Assembly: GCA_951799445.1 (NCBI GenBank) | Contig: OX637288.1 | Span: forward strand, 47,693,288-47,757,287 | Source: Pseudisothecium myosuroides | Lineage: Eukaryota; Streptophyta; Bryopsida; Hypnales; Lembophyllaceae | Reading direction: 5' to 3' | DNA: 64,000 bases | Part shown: positions 22,025-34,090 of the stretch, piece by piece | How the letters are laid out: each line of letters starts with the position of its first letter | How positions within the stretch are numbered: position 1 is the first letter of the stretch | The notes under the pieces: generated by a model | What the model saw: only the letters and a program-made list of their open reading frames with translations | What the model was told of the DNA's origin: nothing | Database searches by the model: none | Position numbers and translations under genes: made by a program

Positions 22025-23280
22025 CGCTGGCCGGAACACTCTCCCCTCTCCTCTGCAACTGGACCTGGTGGAGACCAACACACGGAGGACGAGGACGAAG
22101 AGTTATGAAGGTGGAGACGGAGCTTTGAGTGGGATAGCGGTGACGGACATGAGTTCCATACGGAGTTGGTGGGCGTCGACAACCATGACGTAAGAGTTAT
22201 GTGCGTGGAGACAAAATCGCCGCAAAACTAGGATGAGTAAACTTCGGGTCTGGTCCCTTCCTCTCACTCGTCCACTGTTCCCAGGTGGATTGCACACATC
22301 CACAATTAACTTAAGTTCTGCAATGTTTCCACTCGAATGACGAAAGGTTTTCCACTTTTGTCCCTCGAATTCAAGTAACAACTATTCGTCTTCAAGATTC
22401 TACAATTGCGCATGTGAATGGAGGAATCGACCTCCAACCCAAAGATGTGGCTCTGCATGAATGCAACAACATTCGATGTGTTCCGAGAAACTTCAGAAAC
22501 GGTTGAATTTTATTGACTTGGGGGAAATAGTAATCTCGAGACTCGAGAGTTACCTGAGTTGGATTGTTGGATCCCAAGCGGGCTCCAGCAAAGCCAAAAT
22601 AGTTGTTTACTACCTTAAATGCGACTAAGTAGGTGCCCTTGCCGGTGCTTCCCCAGAAACGACGCTGCCATCCCAAATCCAGCTAATCTCGATCTTGCGT
22701 GCGCCACTTGGATGCAACCAATCTATGCAGTTTCCAATTTTCTCCGGGTCTTACAATAATAGAATAGGAAATTAAATTCAGAACAAATGTGCTGGAATAG
22801 TGTGAGTCATGCTGTCGGTCTTCGAACTTCAACAGATGACTGCTATCCGCTTCAGCTTTTACGACTTTCAATGGATCTCGACTCTCGAGTCAACCACAGT
22901 CTTGGATGTCAAAGACCAGGTGCTTTCGGAACCTTCCGTTTAAACCAACATTCTATTTTAAGGATTTCTACAATAGGAGTGAGAAACGATGAAAGCGATG
23001 TAATGGCGCGCAGGAAAGGGAAAGCAACGTCTAGCTTGCGCAGTGGTAGGAAATCAGAAGCGACGTCTACAGCAGCTTCGACTTTTGCAGGAAACAGGAA
23101 GCAGTGTCTGGGACGAGCAGGACTCAAGAAGCAGCATCTTGGACGAGGGCAGGAAATACGAAGCAGCGGCTATGTTAGTGTGGGTATGTTGTTACCGTTT
23201 GCTCGTCCGCAGCTATGTCGCAGCAGATCTCCCATCGTGATCTGTTAAAGTTGTGGGGTTCAGGAGGGCTCAAGAGAAGA
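22025..23280 (-). other. Probable RALF 5' region (5' UTR and possible leader introns)
   Basis: 1.25 kb between the RALF start and a minus-strand TATA box. It holds donor-like CAG-GTAACT near 22550 and several short frames in both directions with no recognisable domain. The gene-island base composition continues through it. A long, possibly spliced 5' leader for RALF is inferred, not shown. Confidence 0.35.
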
Positions 23281-23288
23281 AGGCGCTG

Positions 23289-23295
23289 TTATATA
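23289..23295 (-). promoter_or_regulatory. Candidate TATA box for the RALF transcript
   Basis: On the minus strand the sequence reads CTATATAAC. It lies between the CRBN stop and the RALF start and is oriented toward RALF, which would place a start site near 23260. Confidence 0.4.
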
Positions 23296-23858
23296 GTTCG
23301 CAATGTTCAAGTGCAGTGCGATCGCAAATGAAAGTCTGGCGATGACTTCCAAGATCCGTCACCCTTTCGGCTTCCCAGCGTGCAGCGAAGTTCAGCGAGG
23401 ATGATCAATGGCGATAAAGCTCGAAGAATGTATCATGTTCAGAGCAGATACTGAATATATATCACGACTGAACAGCCCATCTGGCGAATACTGCCTTCTG
23501 GACAAGTATACAATGGGACTAAAACCTGAATACTAGAGTCGGTTCCTTTCTAGAGCAGGACTTCTTACAATAGGAACGATAGCTTGTAAAGACCTGTGCA
23601 ACTAAGGACCCGTGTTTCAACGGTTCACAAGTTTGTAGAGAGCAGTACTAAGTTCCACGTGTGGAAGGAAAATTGGATAAGGATAAAACCCTGCATTACC
23701 TCTTCAGCATCGACCCCAGTCATACTCTGGTCTATGAGCATATGTACATCAGAAAACTACAAGTTGCCAAGCCTGACGCTTCTCGCTAGAGTGACTAGAT
23801 TCCAGAATCACGGAAGAGAAACCTCGTCTCTTGTGCACCAGAATGGTCAACCGTAATT

Positions 23859-26800
23859 CTAGGAACTGTTGTCAGCCAGCTGTGACCTCCGAATGCCCCA
23901 AAAAGCCTTTGGTCTGGTTTCCTTGCAAACGGCAGTAAATCGCCATCCCATGTGCTCAGTACATGCAGCGCACTCTGCTAAAACCCAGGCATACCTGCAA
24001 ATCCAACAAAAAAATCGTTTACACACCTATTCAACATGCCAGAAGCTGTGTGTTTGCATAGTGGAAGCAGTAACAGAATTGTGCCCACTAACTTCACTGC
24101 AAAGAATTGGAAAGATGTTAAAAGAATGGATCACTAACCCAGGAAACCAGCTATTGGCAGTCTGAGGCTGCCCAGCCAAGACAAGCCCACTGGCCCGTTG
24201 TAAAGTGAGAGTCTCATGAACATAGCCATGGGCGTTAACGTAGGCACTGATAGGCCCATCTGCTGACATCACGAGCATGTCACTACGCCTTGCTTTAATG
24301 TCCTGGCAACAAACAATTACCAGTAAGATTGAGCAGAATCTCCAGGCTTGCTCTCCATCAAAGCTCTACATTGGACTGGCATGGGTTTCAGATTAAACAG
24401 GTCAAACCCTTCAAAATGGATAAAGCGTTGAAAGGCTCATTCAACAGATATTTTAACACTCTGAAAAAAATTTCAGCGCTTCTTCCTAAACGAAGAACAA
24501 AAATAAGGAAAGAAGCAGGACACTCAATCTGCAAGGATTATGAAACTTCCTCTAACATGCACAAATTTCAAGAGGTATATCAAGACTTTCCGACTCACCA
24601 AGCATCGTTGACAACGAAGCTGGTCCATTGACTCCAACAACTCAATCTCCCGCCGGAGTCGATACACGGTTCCATCGATTTCAAGAAGTTCTTGCCGGGT
24701 AGCATCCTGAAGAGGCATGTTGCTGGCTATGTAATAAGAGAGCAGAGAAGGTGTGCGGACAATAGCTTCCATACGAGGCAGTTCAGCCATCTGTCTCAAC
24801 ATATCTGCAAAAAATAAAATTATGCCACCCTATTTTACTGAAGAAACAAGAATGACGATACTAAGACAAATTCAAAGCGCACAGAGAACATGCCCCTCAT
24901 CTGTGTGGCACATATTCACCTGTAACCAAAATCAGACAAAAGCCTAATGATTGCTTTCTCTAGGAAGCGCACATGACACATTGCTTCTGTACTCAATTTT
25001 AATATCAAAGACCGCAAAGTCATTTGTAGTACGAGCATACCAGCAGCTCTCCTCGCCAGGTCATAGGCATCGAATTGGCGGTAGACCCAATGAGGCCACG
25101 CAGAGCGCTGGGCTTTATACCTCCATTTTCCTGCGTCAGCAGCCCAGGCTTTACAACAACCACCACGACCACCTTCAGGAGGTCCTTTAAGTCTTGTCGC
25201 ATTTCCATTCGTAACTCCAGAAGACTCTCCAGGGTACCCAGCTTGTTCACTGCTCGGTGATACATCACCGGTTTGTATCTCTCCTCTTGCTGGGGGTTCT
25301 TCACTTTCTTCACGGTCGAAATTATCAACCCCCCTCTGACGAAATCTTCTTCTCCGAGACCACCACCTCAGCCTCTCCTCCTCCTCACTGCTTTCATCAT
25401 CTCCTACTCCTCTGTCCAGAACTCCAAGGAGTTCATCACTCTCACTCGCATATCGAGCCACCCTACACAGCAGAAAGGGTTTTAGAGAGCGAACAAAAAG
25501 CATTCACAATAAGCCACAATATTGTTTAACACCCGCAACCAGGGACCGCAAAACTAAGACAATAACCTGCCCACCAGACAACATGTGATCTCCAAAAAGT
25601 CAGGAATTCAGATCCAATAATCACACTGGCTACCGAATTCATACTCAATTACACTTCATTAGGAACATTTCAAACTGCATCACGGGAGTTATATGCAAGT
25701 ATTGCTTGAAATCTGTTGCCTCATGTTCATTTACTATATATAGAAACTACAGGCAAGAAATTGCCGTTTCTGTTCAACAAGTAATTTCCAAAATCCCTGT
25801 GAAAATCACGGTGCCAATGAATTCAGCTGACTTGTGAGCGCAGTAACAACCTCTCTTCCTCGAGTCCAGACTCTGATCCCGAGTCTTCAAAGTCGTCAAC
25901 ATCAGCTTGGAGACCTGCCTCATCGTCACTATGTTCATATGGAAGTGGCGATGTGGCAGCTGCACGAGGGACTTTGCCGCTCTGAAAGGTAGGCACTGCG
26001 GCTAAGAGGTTGAATGCATCTTTTGGAATATGCAAAGGAGTTTCATCTTCAATAATTTGAACTTGGGCAAATAACTGCAAATACATCAGTCTAATTTCAT
26101 AAGTTGCTACAGGAGCAGTAGCAATCACATCATCCATGATATTTCATATCGTATGCAATACATCTGTGGTGACAATACATCGTAACAAAAGATCTAGTAC
26201 ACAACGTTGTCATAGAAACACCCTCAGGCCACTTTAATGTCTACAAATATTGCCATTTGAGTACAATAGTGATTGGATTGGAACAAACTTGTGATAAAGA
26301 AAGAAGTTTTAACTTGAGATCTTAATATGATTAAACTTGAAATAATGACGCTCAAAGAAGCATAAGAAATAATGTAAGACATAAAAAACAACTAAAACTG
26401 CTCTTCGACAGAAAACGAGTACAGACTATTCAGTGTAAAGGAGGCATCGTGTGTTTACATTAAATCAATTCATTCAGCAGAGGTCTTTCATTATTTTCAT
26501 AAAATAAACAGAAAGATGGTAGAGAACAGATCACATACTGCTCCATCAGCTTCAGTCCATGCTTTGCAGATGCGGAACCGCTGCCGGCCCTTTGTTACCA
26601 CATTTATGGAGCCATCAGTGAGATGGCGTAATTGACGAATCTGCATAATGAACGTCAAAACAACATTTAGTCTTCTTTCTGACATCCCTTAAGACATCAA
26701 TGACGTCGGCGAAACTCCTACAAAGACGTATTTCAAAAGGAGGATCTTGAATGCACATTAATGACAAGGCCACGTAAAAGCTGCAGGTTTCATAACTCAA

Positions 26801-29800
26801 GTCATCATGCTACGATGACTGTTGCATAAGACAAAAGACTGAGCACTTACTTCCGCAGTTGTGCCGATAGACGCTACATGGACATGCCCATCCCTTGCTC
26901 GTACATGTATCACACCAATCGTATTCAAAGCCTCATCATTCCGCATAGCTCGATCTACTGCAGCCTTGAATCTAGGTTGCAGCACTCGAAGCGGCAGCGT
27001 ATCCTCCGGGAACAATACTATTCCTGCATGTGCCAGAACCAAATCTAGAAGATTAGAATCCAAATATAAAACTTATTTTGTGCACTTTGTCTCCTCAGGT
27101 CCGGAAGGAACTGGCCCCTGGAAGTTTAACGTACATTCCTTGCAATAGAAATCATTTTACTTGTGTCAAGAAAATATGAACTTAAAATGTGTCCAATTGC
27201 ACTACGTATACTTTTCAGTACAGTGTCGCGCACAAAAGAGAGAACTATTTGTTCCAGCAACGACAGCACAATAAAATGCAATTATTTGCGATTAAATTTG
27301 CGGCAAAGCAGGATAGACCTTACAGAGAATGACTTCTTAACAGCACGAGAACTGAAACTCACCCTCTAGGTAGAACATTGGCAGCGTAAGGAATGCACCA
27401 CCATCGACAAAAGAGCGACTGCTGTGTACATCCTCAACATCTGTGTCATAACAAAATCAAAATTTCACTTCACGAATTGAAAATACGATAATCCTGTCAT
27501 AGCTTCAGTAGAACTGTGTGCACCACGAAACAATTCGGAGCCCAACGACAACGTTGAGAAGCTGATCAGAACTAGAACATATTACCCAACCGATACACAC
27601 AACAGATTGCTAAGATCCGAAGAACCCAACCGGACAGAGAGAACCTCACAATTCCAAGATTCCGCAAACACAATTCGAGGCCACGCATCACTCGCAAAGG
27701 ACCACATAGTATCACAGACCACCCCACAGTGCTTAGGTAATAAACAATCGCAATCCACACCCTTTAAAAGTTCAAAATGCCACTTAAACCATGATCCAAT
27801 GAAAAAATCAAGTCCACATTCACACACAAGGGAGTGTACCTCCTAAATAAGTGTGCATGGAAGCCAAGTTGGTATCGAAGGTAAATCCACCCACTTGACG
27901 AACGCCACTTGACGCGAAACCATCTCCTCGTGCATTCGTGCTGAAGCCAGCCACAAGCGAGATCAAAAGTAAGATCACAAACTTCACGAATTATTAACCT
28001 CGCTAGACTAGCCAGAGTCACCACGCTGGAAGACTGCAGCAACCTTCACAAAAACATAGTTCGAAAGCCTCCCTTATGTTCACAGAGGATCTCTCGATGT
28101 CAATCCCAAAAATGAGAAGTTTAATGAACTACGCCTGGAGGAGCAGATTGTCATATTCGTAACATCTTTACCACAGTTTACTGCCACGTTCTGATAACAA
28201 CCACTACAGACTTGTCCGACTTCCTTGTGAAACGCTTCAAAAGTAGAGTTCTATTTCTTCTTGAAATACCAATGCTCATTTCTGACTTGAAAGCTAAACA
28301 GTCAACTAGATCAATCATGAACATCACTAAATAATATTGGTGAGCAGAAATTCCAGTAAAATTAAACTCACAAATCTAAACCCTCTGAGCTTGAAATACG
28401 GCATCCAAGGCATCCACGGCATCCTAGACAGCCAGAGAAGCATTGAGGAGAGCCCAGCAAATTAATATAAGTTATCCGTTGCGGAGATCTACCCAGCCCG
28501 ATCTACGTTGCAGACCACCCAAGAGGTAAGGACTAGGTGCTCCTCACCTGCTTCTAGCACCTTGTGCGAAGAATATGACGAAACGACCAGAATAACATAC
28601 TCACTACCCCAACCGTGAAGCAAATGCACTACAGACTACTCATACCATAAGAAATTCTAATCAAAAGACCTTCTGAAAACTTTGCACAAACATTCCAGAC
28701 TAGCAACTACCCGCACTGAATTTGTCCACTAATGCATTGGATCTTCACAGCAAGAATTAGAAGCATTGACTTGAAACATAACGTTTGTTAACATTCAGAC
28801 AGTTCCCAACGCAGAGCATTTGGCTTGCAGCCCAGAAACAGAACTGGGTAGCGGCAATTGACCACAACGCCAAAAGTTCACGACCAGATAAGAGAAAGAG
28901 ATAGTGAGCAGCTGCACATGACACTCAGATTCTAGACTAGCTCTATTCAATCACAATCTCTGGAATGACAGACATAAAAATTTACATCCAGCTGGTGCTA
29001 ATACTTACTCGACTTTCCGACTATGGCCTACATCTTTTATTCCAAAACCTGCACACGATTGTTGAGCAACTTAACACCACTTTCCATACATCTAAACATA
29101 TTCTCTGACGGGTTCATTACGTGTCGACAGATCAAAATTTAACCTTCCTTTCACTTATTCAACCAAGAATATTGCTAGCATAACGTCCACAAAACCTCCA
29201 TTATTTCCTCTCCGGCATGACACGATTCATTGAGCTACACACCCTGCTCAAACACATGACCCCCCGAGGGAAAACAGACTGAGCTCAAGTTCCACAAGTA
29301 GGAGAGCAGCTAGATACAAAGAGTTAGCAAACGCCGCAATTTGCTGCTCAGTGACTAAGAAGATTCCAGATCGGGTCCTAACCAACCACTCGCGATCAGG
29401 ACTAGAATCAGCGAGATGAAGAATTTGATCTACATCATTGAGCTGGTAACGAGGTACTGAACACCTGCTGCTAAAATGCATTAATGGTAATCAAAGCTAT
29501 TAAGGCTACACGGTACACGAACTATGATCTACTGAATAACTGAACTGGCTCGAGGTCACAAACGCCGTATATCTAGGATTGTAGCAGGCTCCTCCTAAAA
29601 GGAATAGAGTCGGACTATCTCCAGATACAAAGGGAAAAACAAGTAGAGAGGATCTACGGTTTAAAACATCTGCAATTGACGAAATGAACGATCCACAGCT
29701 CCACGACGAAAAAACAAGAGAGCAATCGGCACTCGGTTACAGCCCCACAAATCGAAGGCTAAAGAACAAATCCATGTGCAATCATCGGTGAGTGGTAGAG

Positions 29801-30217
29801 GAGGGATGGTCGCGCACACTGACAGGCTTTTCTAAGACTTCCATGTAGATTAGTCCCACATATATCATAAGCGGAGAGAAACAGAAGTGCAACCATCAGG
29901 AATACGACTCAGATTTTATCACTATGAATACCGATAAGAGCGAACATGTTCAGGAAAGACACCAGTGCTCATATGCAGTACCGCAGAGAAACGGGAGAGT
30001 TGTTCGTAGCGATGGAATGATTAAAAAACCTTGAGTCATTGGAATTGTCCGCTTCAGAGTCGTCCTCCTCCTCTTCTAATGGCTCCATGTCTAGCTCACG
30101 GATTCTTTGCATTTGCAGGAGCTCATTGCGCGCGCCTTCATTCGCGTCGTCGTCTTCCAAACCGCGAAGAACCAGGGCCAAAGAGTTGTCCACAACTCCA
30201 ACATCTCCTTCGTCCAT
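23859..30217 (-). CDS. CRBN: Cereblon: LON-like plus CULT domain substrate receptor, ten coding exons
   Basis: Exons on the minus strand: 30217-30030, 27940-27840, 27440-27363, 27023-26851, 26640-26539, 26074-25851, 25462-25041, 24804-24599, 24302-24139, 23994-23859. All introns are GT-AG and the exons join in phase to 1794 nt, 597 residues plus TAG. Order: acidic N-terminus (1-62); FDTNLASMHTYLG (84-96); LON-like domain with GIVLFPEDTLPLRVLQP (about 115-235); acidic/Ser/Arg linker; helical part with WPHWVYRQFDAYDLARR; CULT domain (about 490-597). Zinc cysteines are C494, C497, C561 and C564. The ligand-cage tryptophans W550, W556 and W570 plus F572 are all present. Cereblon recruits substrates to CUL4-DDB1 ubiquitin ligase. 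Intron 1 is 2.1 kb. The exon 6 donor (AG-GTTGTTA) is weak but needed for phase. Intact and probably expressed. Confidence 0.92.
27941..30029 (-). other. CRBN intron 1 (2.1 kb)
   Basis: By far the largest intron of the gene, bounded by GT at 30029-30028 and AG at 27942-27941. Nothing inside matches a conserved cereblon segment. A 77-codon frame at 29248-29481 has no recognisable content and is not needed for phase. The gene-island base composition continues through it, with no TE ends noticed. Confidence 0.7.
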
Positions 30218-30522
30218 GCTGGTAATGCAAGAACTGCAATCTATTCCACTCTTGCCTCCCCGTCCGTCAACCGGTGGAGCTCCAAAACGTTTTCCACAGC
30301 TCCGAATGTATCATTTCAGCTCGTAAATTACAATTCTTTCCGTTCCGTCAATAGTACTACCAGTAGCTCCGAGCTCTTCCAGCAACTGAACTAGCTTCCA
30401 ATGACTCAACGATGCCGCAACGTCATCAATACTTCAGCTGCCTCCGTTCGGTAATGCGGCTACTAATCGCAGCCTATTCTCGAACACGATGTGGCACGGT
30501 CAATAACAAGAAATGTAGTGGA
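30218..30522 (-). promoter_or_regulatory. CRBN 5' UTR and proximal promoter region
   Basis: Sequence immediately upstream of the CRBN start codon, with no long in-frame extension. No clear TATA box here, so transcription may start further up, in or beyond the duplicated segment. Confidence 0.4.
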
Positions 30523-31325
30523 AGAGTCTATTAAAGACAAAAGCACGTGCAACGACAAAATCCGCCTAAACACTCATCCTGTGTAGTGCACAATCACTCT
30601 CGCTCACAGCATTACAAGAACCAGTATGTTTCGATCTCCTCCTCCAATCCCTGCTCACTGCAACTCTAGGGCAAAATCCTCAAACGAGGGGCTTCAATCC
30701 CCGCTCACAACAACCCTAGGGCAAAATCCTCGGACGAGGAGAACGCGGCAAAGTGCACGGTACACCTAGTGTAATTTGCCGTGAGCAGCGCACGTGACTT
30801 TGAACCCAGCGGTCAACACAAGTGCTGTACCGGGCGTTCTCCTGGGATCTTGCCCAACCTAGCTCCGCATTCCCCTCCAACATGAACACCTCGCTCCCGT
30901 GGCGAAACTTTCCCAATCCGATCACTGTCTCCCTCCCTCAATTCATCGATCACTCACTCAGCGAACTCAGCGAACTCTCACTCAACCTCCCTCCCTCAGA
31001 ATAAAGGCTCCTATTCGGAGCGTATTCACGATCACGAAGAGGCAAAGTCAAGGTGCGGAAATAGTCCGTTAAAGACAAAAGCTCGCGCTACAACTGCACA
31101 CTCATCCGGTAAAGTTCAGACTCGCCCACGCTCATGCATTACGAGAACCAGTGTTTTTCAGTCTCCTCCTCAATTCCCGCTCACTCCAACCTAGCTCCGC
31201 ATGCAACTCGCACACAAGCTCCTCGCGCAACTTTCCCGCTCCGGTCACAACCTCTCTCCCTCTCTTCTCCATTCAATTCATGCAACCGAAACTCTCACTC
31301 AAACTCTCACCCGAAGTCGAAGCGA
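30523..31325. repeat. Duplicated upstream segment of CRBN (two diverged copies)
   Basis: Blocks of 30523-30965 recur in the same order at 31060-31290. They include TTAAAGACAAAAGC (30532 and 31070), 'cattac(a/g)agaaccagt' (30611 and 31136), CTCCTCC...CCGCTCACT, AACCTAGCTCCGCAT (30855 and 31190) and ACTTTCCC...CTCCCTC. The first copy also contains an inner 48-bp tandem duplication with CTAGGGCAAAATCCTC at 30666 and 30714. Copies are clearly diverged but colinear. Lying upstream of CRBN, they may duplicate promoter or first-exon sequence. Confidence 0.7.
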
Positions 31326-31870
31326 ATAAGTAAGAAACGACGACGAAACGACGATCCTACTCAACCTCGAATCAAAAAAGGAATCAATCAACACAACCAC
31401 AAAAATGTCACAATCCGAATTAGAAAAGTCACACATTACGAAATTTCAATGCCACGAAATGTCGTATTCCCAAGCAATATTCCCCTTCCGTGCTCCCCTG
31501 CCCCTGGGCCCTACCAAGCTCTCCCCGAGTCCCCGGTGCATGTTACTCGCATCACAAACCATCACAAACCACGCTCCACACGCCAAACAGAAACAGCAAT
31601 CAAACAGTCAATCAATCATACAAACAAACAATCAAACCGCCATAGCAAACCTCTCCTCCCGCCTCATTCTCCCAGAGAAGCCCTTCCTAACATTTCCTAA
31701 CACTTCCACACACTTCCACAACAGCAACCAAAAAAAAAAGCAGATTCCAATCAAATGTCAATATCAAGATAAAAAAAACAAAATTAAACCACAATTACTC
31801 TCCCAACACGACGTTACCACCTGCAAAATCAGAATGCGTTTGAGGAAATCATGTTATCGAGAAAGACTAA
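31326..31870. other. C/A-rich upstream DNA, no gene supported
   Basis: Low-complexity CA-rich sequence with short frames (for example 31405-31878) dominated by Asn/Gln/Ser/His, typical of composition-driven ORFs. Confidence 0.4.
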
Positions 31871-31872
31871 TA

Positions 31873-31890
31873 AGTTAGGGCGCCCTAACT
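31873..31890. promoter_or_regulatory. Perfect 18-bp palindrome followed by CG-rich and CT-repeat tract
   Basis: AGTTAGGGCGCCCTAACT is perfectly self-complementary. It is followed by a CGCGCG-rich segment (31894-31910) and a CT/GT microsatellite (31911-31935) ending in CCAG. Such a cluster suggests a transcription-factor site next to a promoter, but no specific factor is identified. Confidence 0.4.
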
Positions 31891-32011
31891 CATGCGCGCG
31901 CCTCGCGCGCTCTCTCTCTCTGTGTCTCTCTCCAGTAACCGAAATCCTTACCTGAATTGTGAAAGCTCGAGAGTGCCGTTCACAATGGGAAGGAGAGACT
32001 GTTTATATAAG

Positions 32012-32021
32012 TAGCTGCAAA
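32012..32021. promoter_or_regulatory. Candidate TATA box
   Basis: TTTATATAAG is nearly palindromic and could serve either strand. On the minus strand it could belong to a distal CRBN start with a long 5' UTR. On the plus strand no gene follows. Confidence 0.3.
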
Positions 32022-32439
32022 TGAAATGTGTGTGCAATTTGTGTCTGAATTCAAGTGTCACTACTAGTGACGCCTGACGCCCGGATTTACTTTACAAAAG
32101 GACGGGAGTTCCGATCCAAGAGCCGGAAAGTCATGAGATAAAAAATTATAACAACGACGGAGGGGCTTCAGTGGTGGTGAGGTCAGGTCGCCGGCACGGC
32201 AGGCGACGAGCGGGGGTGATGATTGCCGAAGACGCTCGCCATGAATGCTGCGGCAGTGCGGCCGGGCCGGGCTTCGTTTGGAATTAGAGCATCGTTTCCA
32301 ATTCCTGCGAGTCCATTGGCAGGTCGAGGGACGCTCCGACACCGAAGGACACTTAAGGACACCGAAGGTCGGTTCTTACGACAGTCAATTATGAGTGTTT
32401 GGGGAATTGGGATTTGGGACTTTAGTGTTGTTATTTGAT

Positions 32440-33683
32440 TGTTATTCCCTATTTTGTATTTTGTATGGGAGGGGAATTGGGGACAATGATGGGCGGAGAA
32501 CTAAGTTAACGGTTGGTGTATCGAAAATGAAAAAAAATATGGGGGTGGGTTTTGAAACCGACCCCTATATGATCAAATTGATGGAAAAAAATAAAAATTT
32601 AATTACAAGTAAGGCAGAAAGGCCCGCTATGGACTTTTTGTCTTATTGCAAGTAACTAGGAATGGGCACATTACGAGCATTCTCGAATAATTGAGATTCA
32701 TTCAGTTACAATGGAATGGTTAGTGGCCATAAATAAATAAATAAATAAATAAAAGCTTTGAGTGATAGTAAAGGATTGAATTAGTGATTGCAAGAGGAAC
32801 CTTGATCACTAACTATTAGTTGAATATAAAGTCATTGCAAACGCAAATATTTTAATGCAAGGAATAGTAGCGTACCGTATTAGGAGAATGTTATAATCAT
32901 TTTGGATGAATAATATAGCCTTTATCATTTTCAATGAAGTTCAAAAAACTCCACAAAGGATGATTTACAACCTATATTGGACAAATCATCTTGAATTACT
33001 TTGACAAGACAATCTTTCACTAATACCGAGTCAAAGGATGAAATAAAATGTACATTATATAGGTGCATTGTCGGTGTTTTAGAGTAATTTGGAGCTTGTG
33101 AAAATGAATTCAAATTATGACTTTTTGAAATTACTTGCAATGAATCTCAATAGACTTTTTACTCTAATTTCTTGGTTCCATTAGTGGTATCTTATGAAAG
33201 CTTGAAAGGAGGCTAAGTAGGCTAAACATTTTGATTCCAATGGGCCTAAAATACTTAATGTTGACTTTTCATAATCACATCTACACATTTACACATCTAA
33301 AACTTGGAATTATAATAAATCACTCAATTTTTTTTAACTTCATAATAATAAGATGGATAAGCTTTCATCTTCTCAAACTTTGCATCAATTAGGATTTTGA
33401 ATTTGGATGAAACAACATGATTAGGGACATTTGAACTTTGAATCTTATACCTAAACACCACTAAAATTTAAATATTGGCTAATAGTTCAAAAATTTGACA
33501 AATCATTCAACTATAATTTTGTTGCTCTTTGTGCTATAAACGACAACCTACTAGAGGTATTGAACCTTAGATTGGATACAATTTGCTAATTTTTACAAAC
33601 TTTGTTTTATTTGTTAAAATACTCCCTTTAATGCCATCAACAAATATATTCTCCTATGGTAAAATTCCAAATTTCTTGAAAGA
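32440..33683. other. AT-rich intergenic DNA with a short microsatellite
   Basis: Right border of the gene island; GC content drops. A short (AAAT)n run lies near 32730-32752. Nothing else recognised. Confidence 0.45.
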
Positions 33684-34090
33684 TTTTGAAGGGCCACTAC
33701 TAAAACAATTATCATACTCATAAAGTCTTGCAATTATGACGGTCAAATTTTTGAAGAGTCACTACTAGAACATTATATCTACACAAAATAGTGAAATTAG
33801 GTTGCCTTAACAATTAGGTTGCCTTAGCCTAAGAAAATTACTCTACAAGCCTTCAAAGTCAATAAATATTTTATAGATTCTTTCATTTGTATACATGGAG
33901 GTTCATGAGTCCCAATTATAGCAATACCTAATTTAAAAGTAGTCTATTCTTGCACAATAAGAGAAAATAATTATTTAATGTCAAATGTCAAAAAATTAGT
34001 ATGGGACAACCTAATTTCACTATTTTGTGTACTTTGGAATTTTTAATGTCAATGGTACGGTTATGACCCTTTAGTAGTGGCCCTTCAAAA
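33684..34090. mobile_element. Outer TIR element carrying a nested insertion
   Basis: Left end TTTTGAAGGGCCACTACTAA pairs perfectly with the right end at 34071-34090. Between them lies the separate 252-bp TIR element 33780-34031, so the original element would be only about 155 bp. No target duplication could be fixed. Confidence 0.65.
33780..34031. mobile_element. TIR element family Y, copy 1 (252 bp), nested
   Basis: Ends TACACAAAATAGTGAAATTA on the left and its complement on the right. A relative in the opposite orientation lies at 57089-57341. Both share 'gttgccttaacaatta(g)gttgcctt' next to one end. Non-coding. Confidence 0.7.

Noticed and set aside
22392..22676. Minus-strand frame beginning MGWQRRFWGS that looks like a CULT-domain fragment
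   Set aside because: The real GWRF and FWGIRRSQ segments are in CRBN exon 10; this frame lacks the rest of the domain.
22787..23248. 153-codon plus-strand frame between CRBN and RALF
   Set aside because: Arg/Ser-rich without a conserved segment, and opposite in strand to the likely RALF leader.
29248..29481. 77-codon frame in CRBN intron 1 as an extra exon
   Set aside because: Exons 1 and 2 already join in phase, and the frame matches no cereblon segment.
31134..31878. Two long plus-strand frames upstream of CRBN
   Set aside because: Composition-driven Asn/Gln/Ser/His-rich strings in C/A-rich duplicated DNA.
32064..32342. 92-codon minus-strand frame beside a TATA box
   Set aside because: No domain or codon evidence; the TATA box is nearly palindromic and cannot assign a strand.
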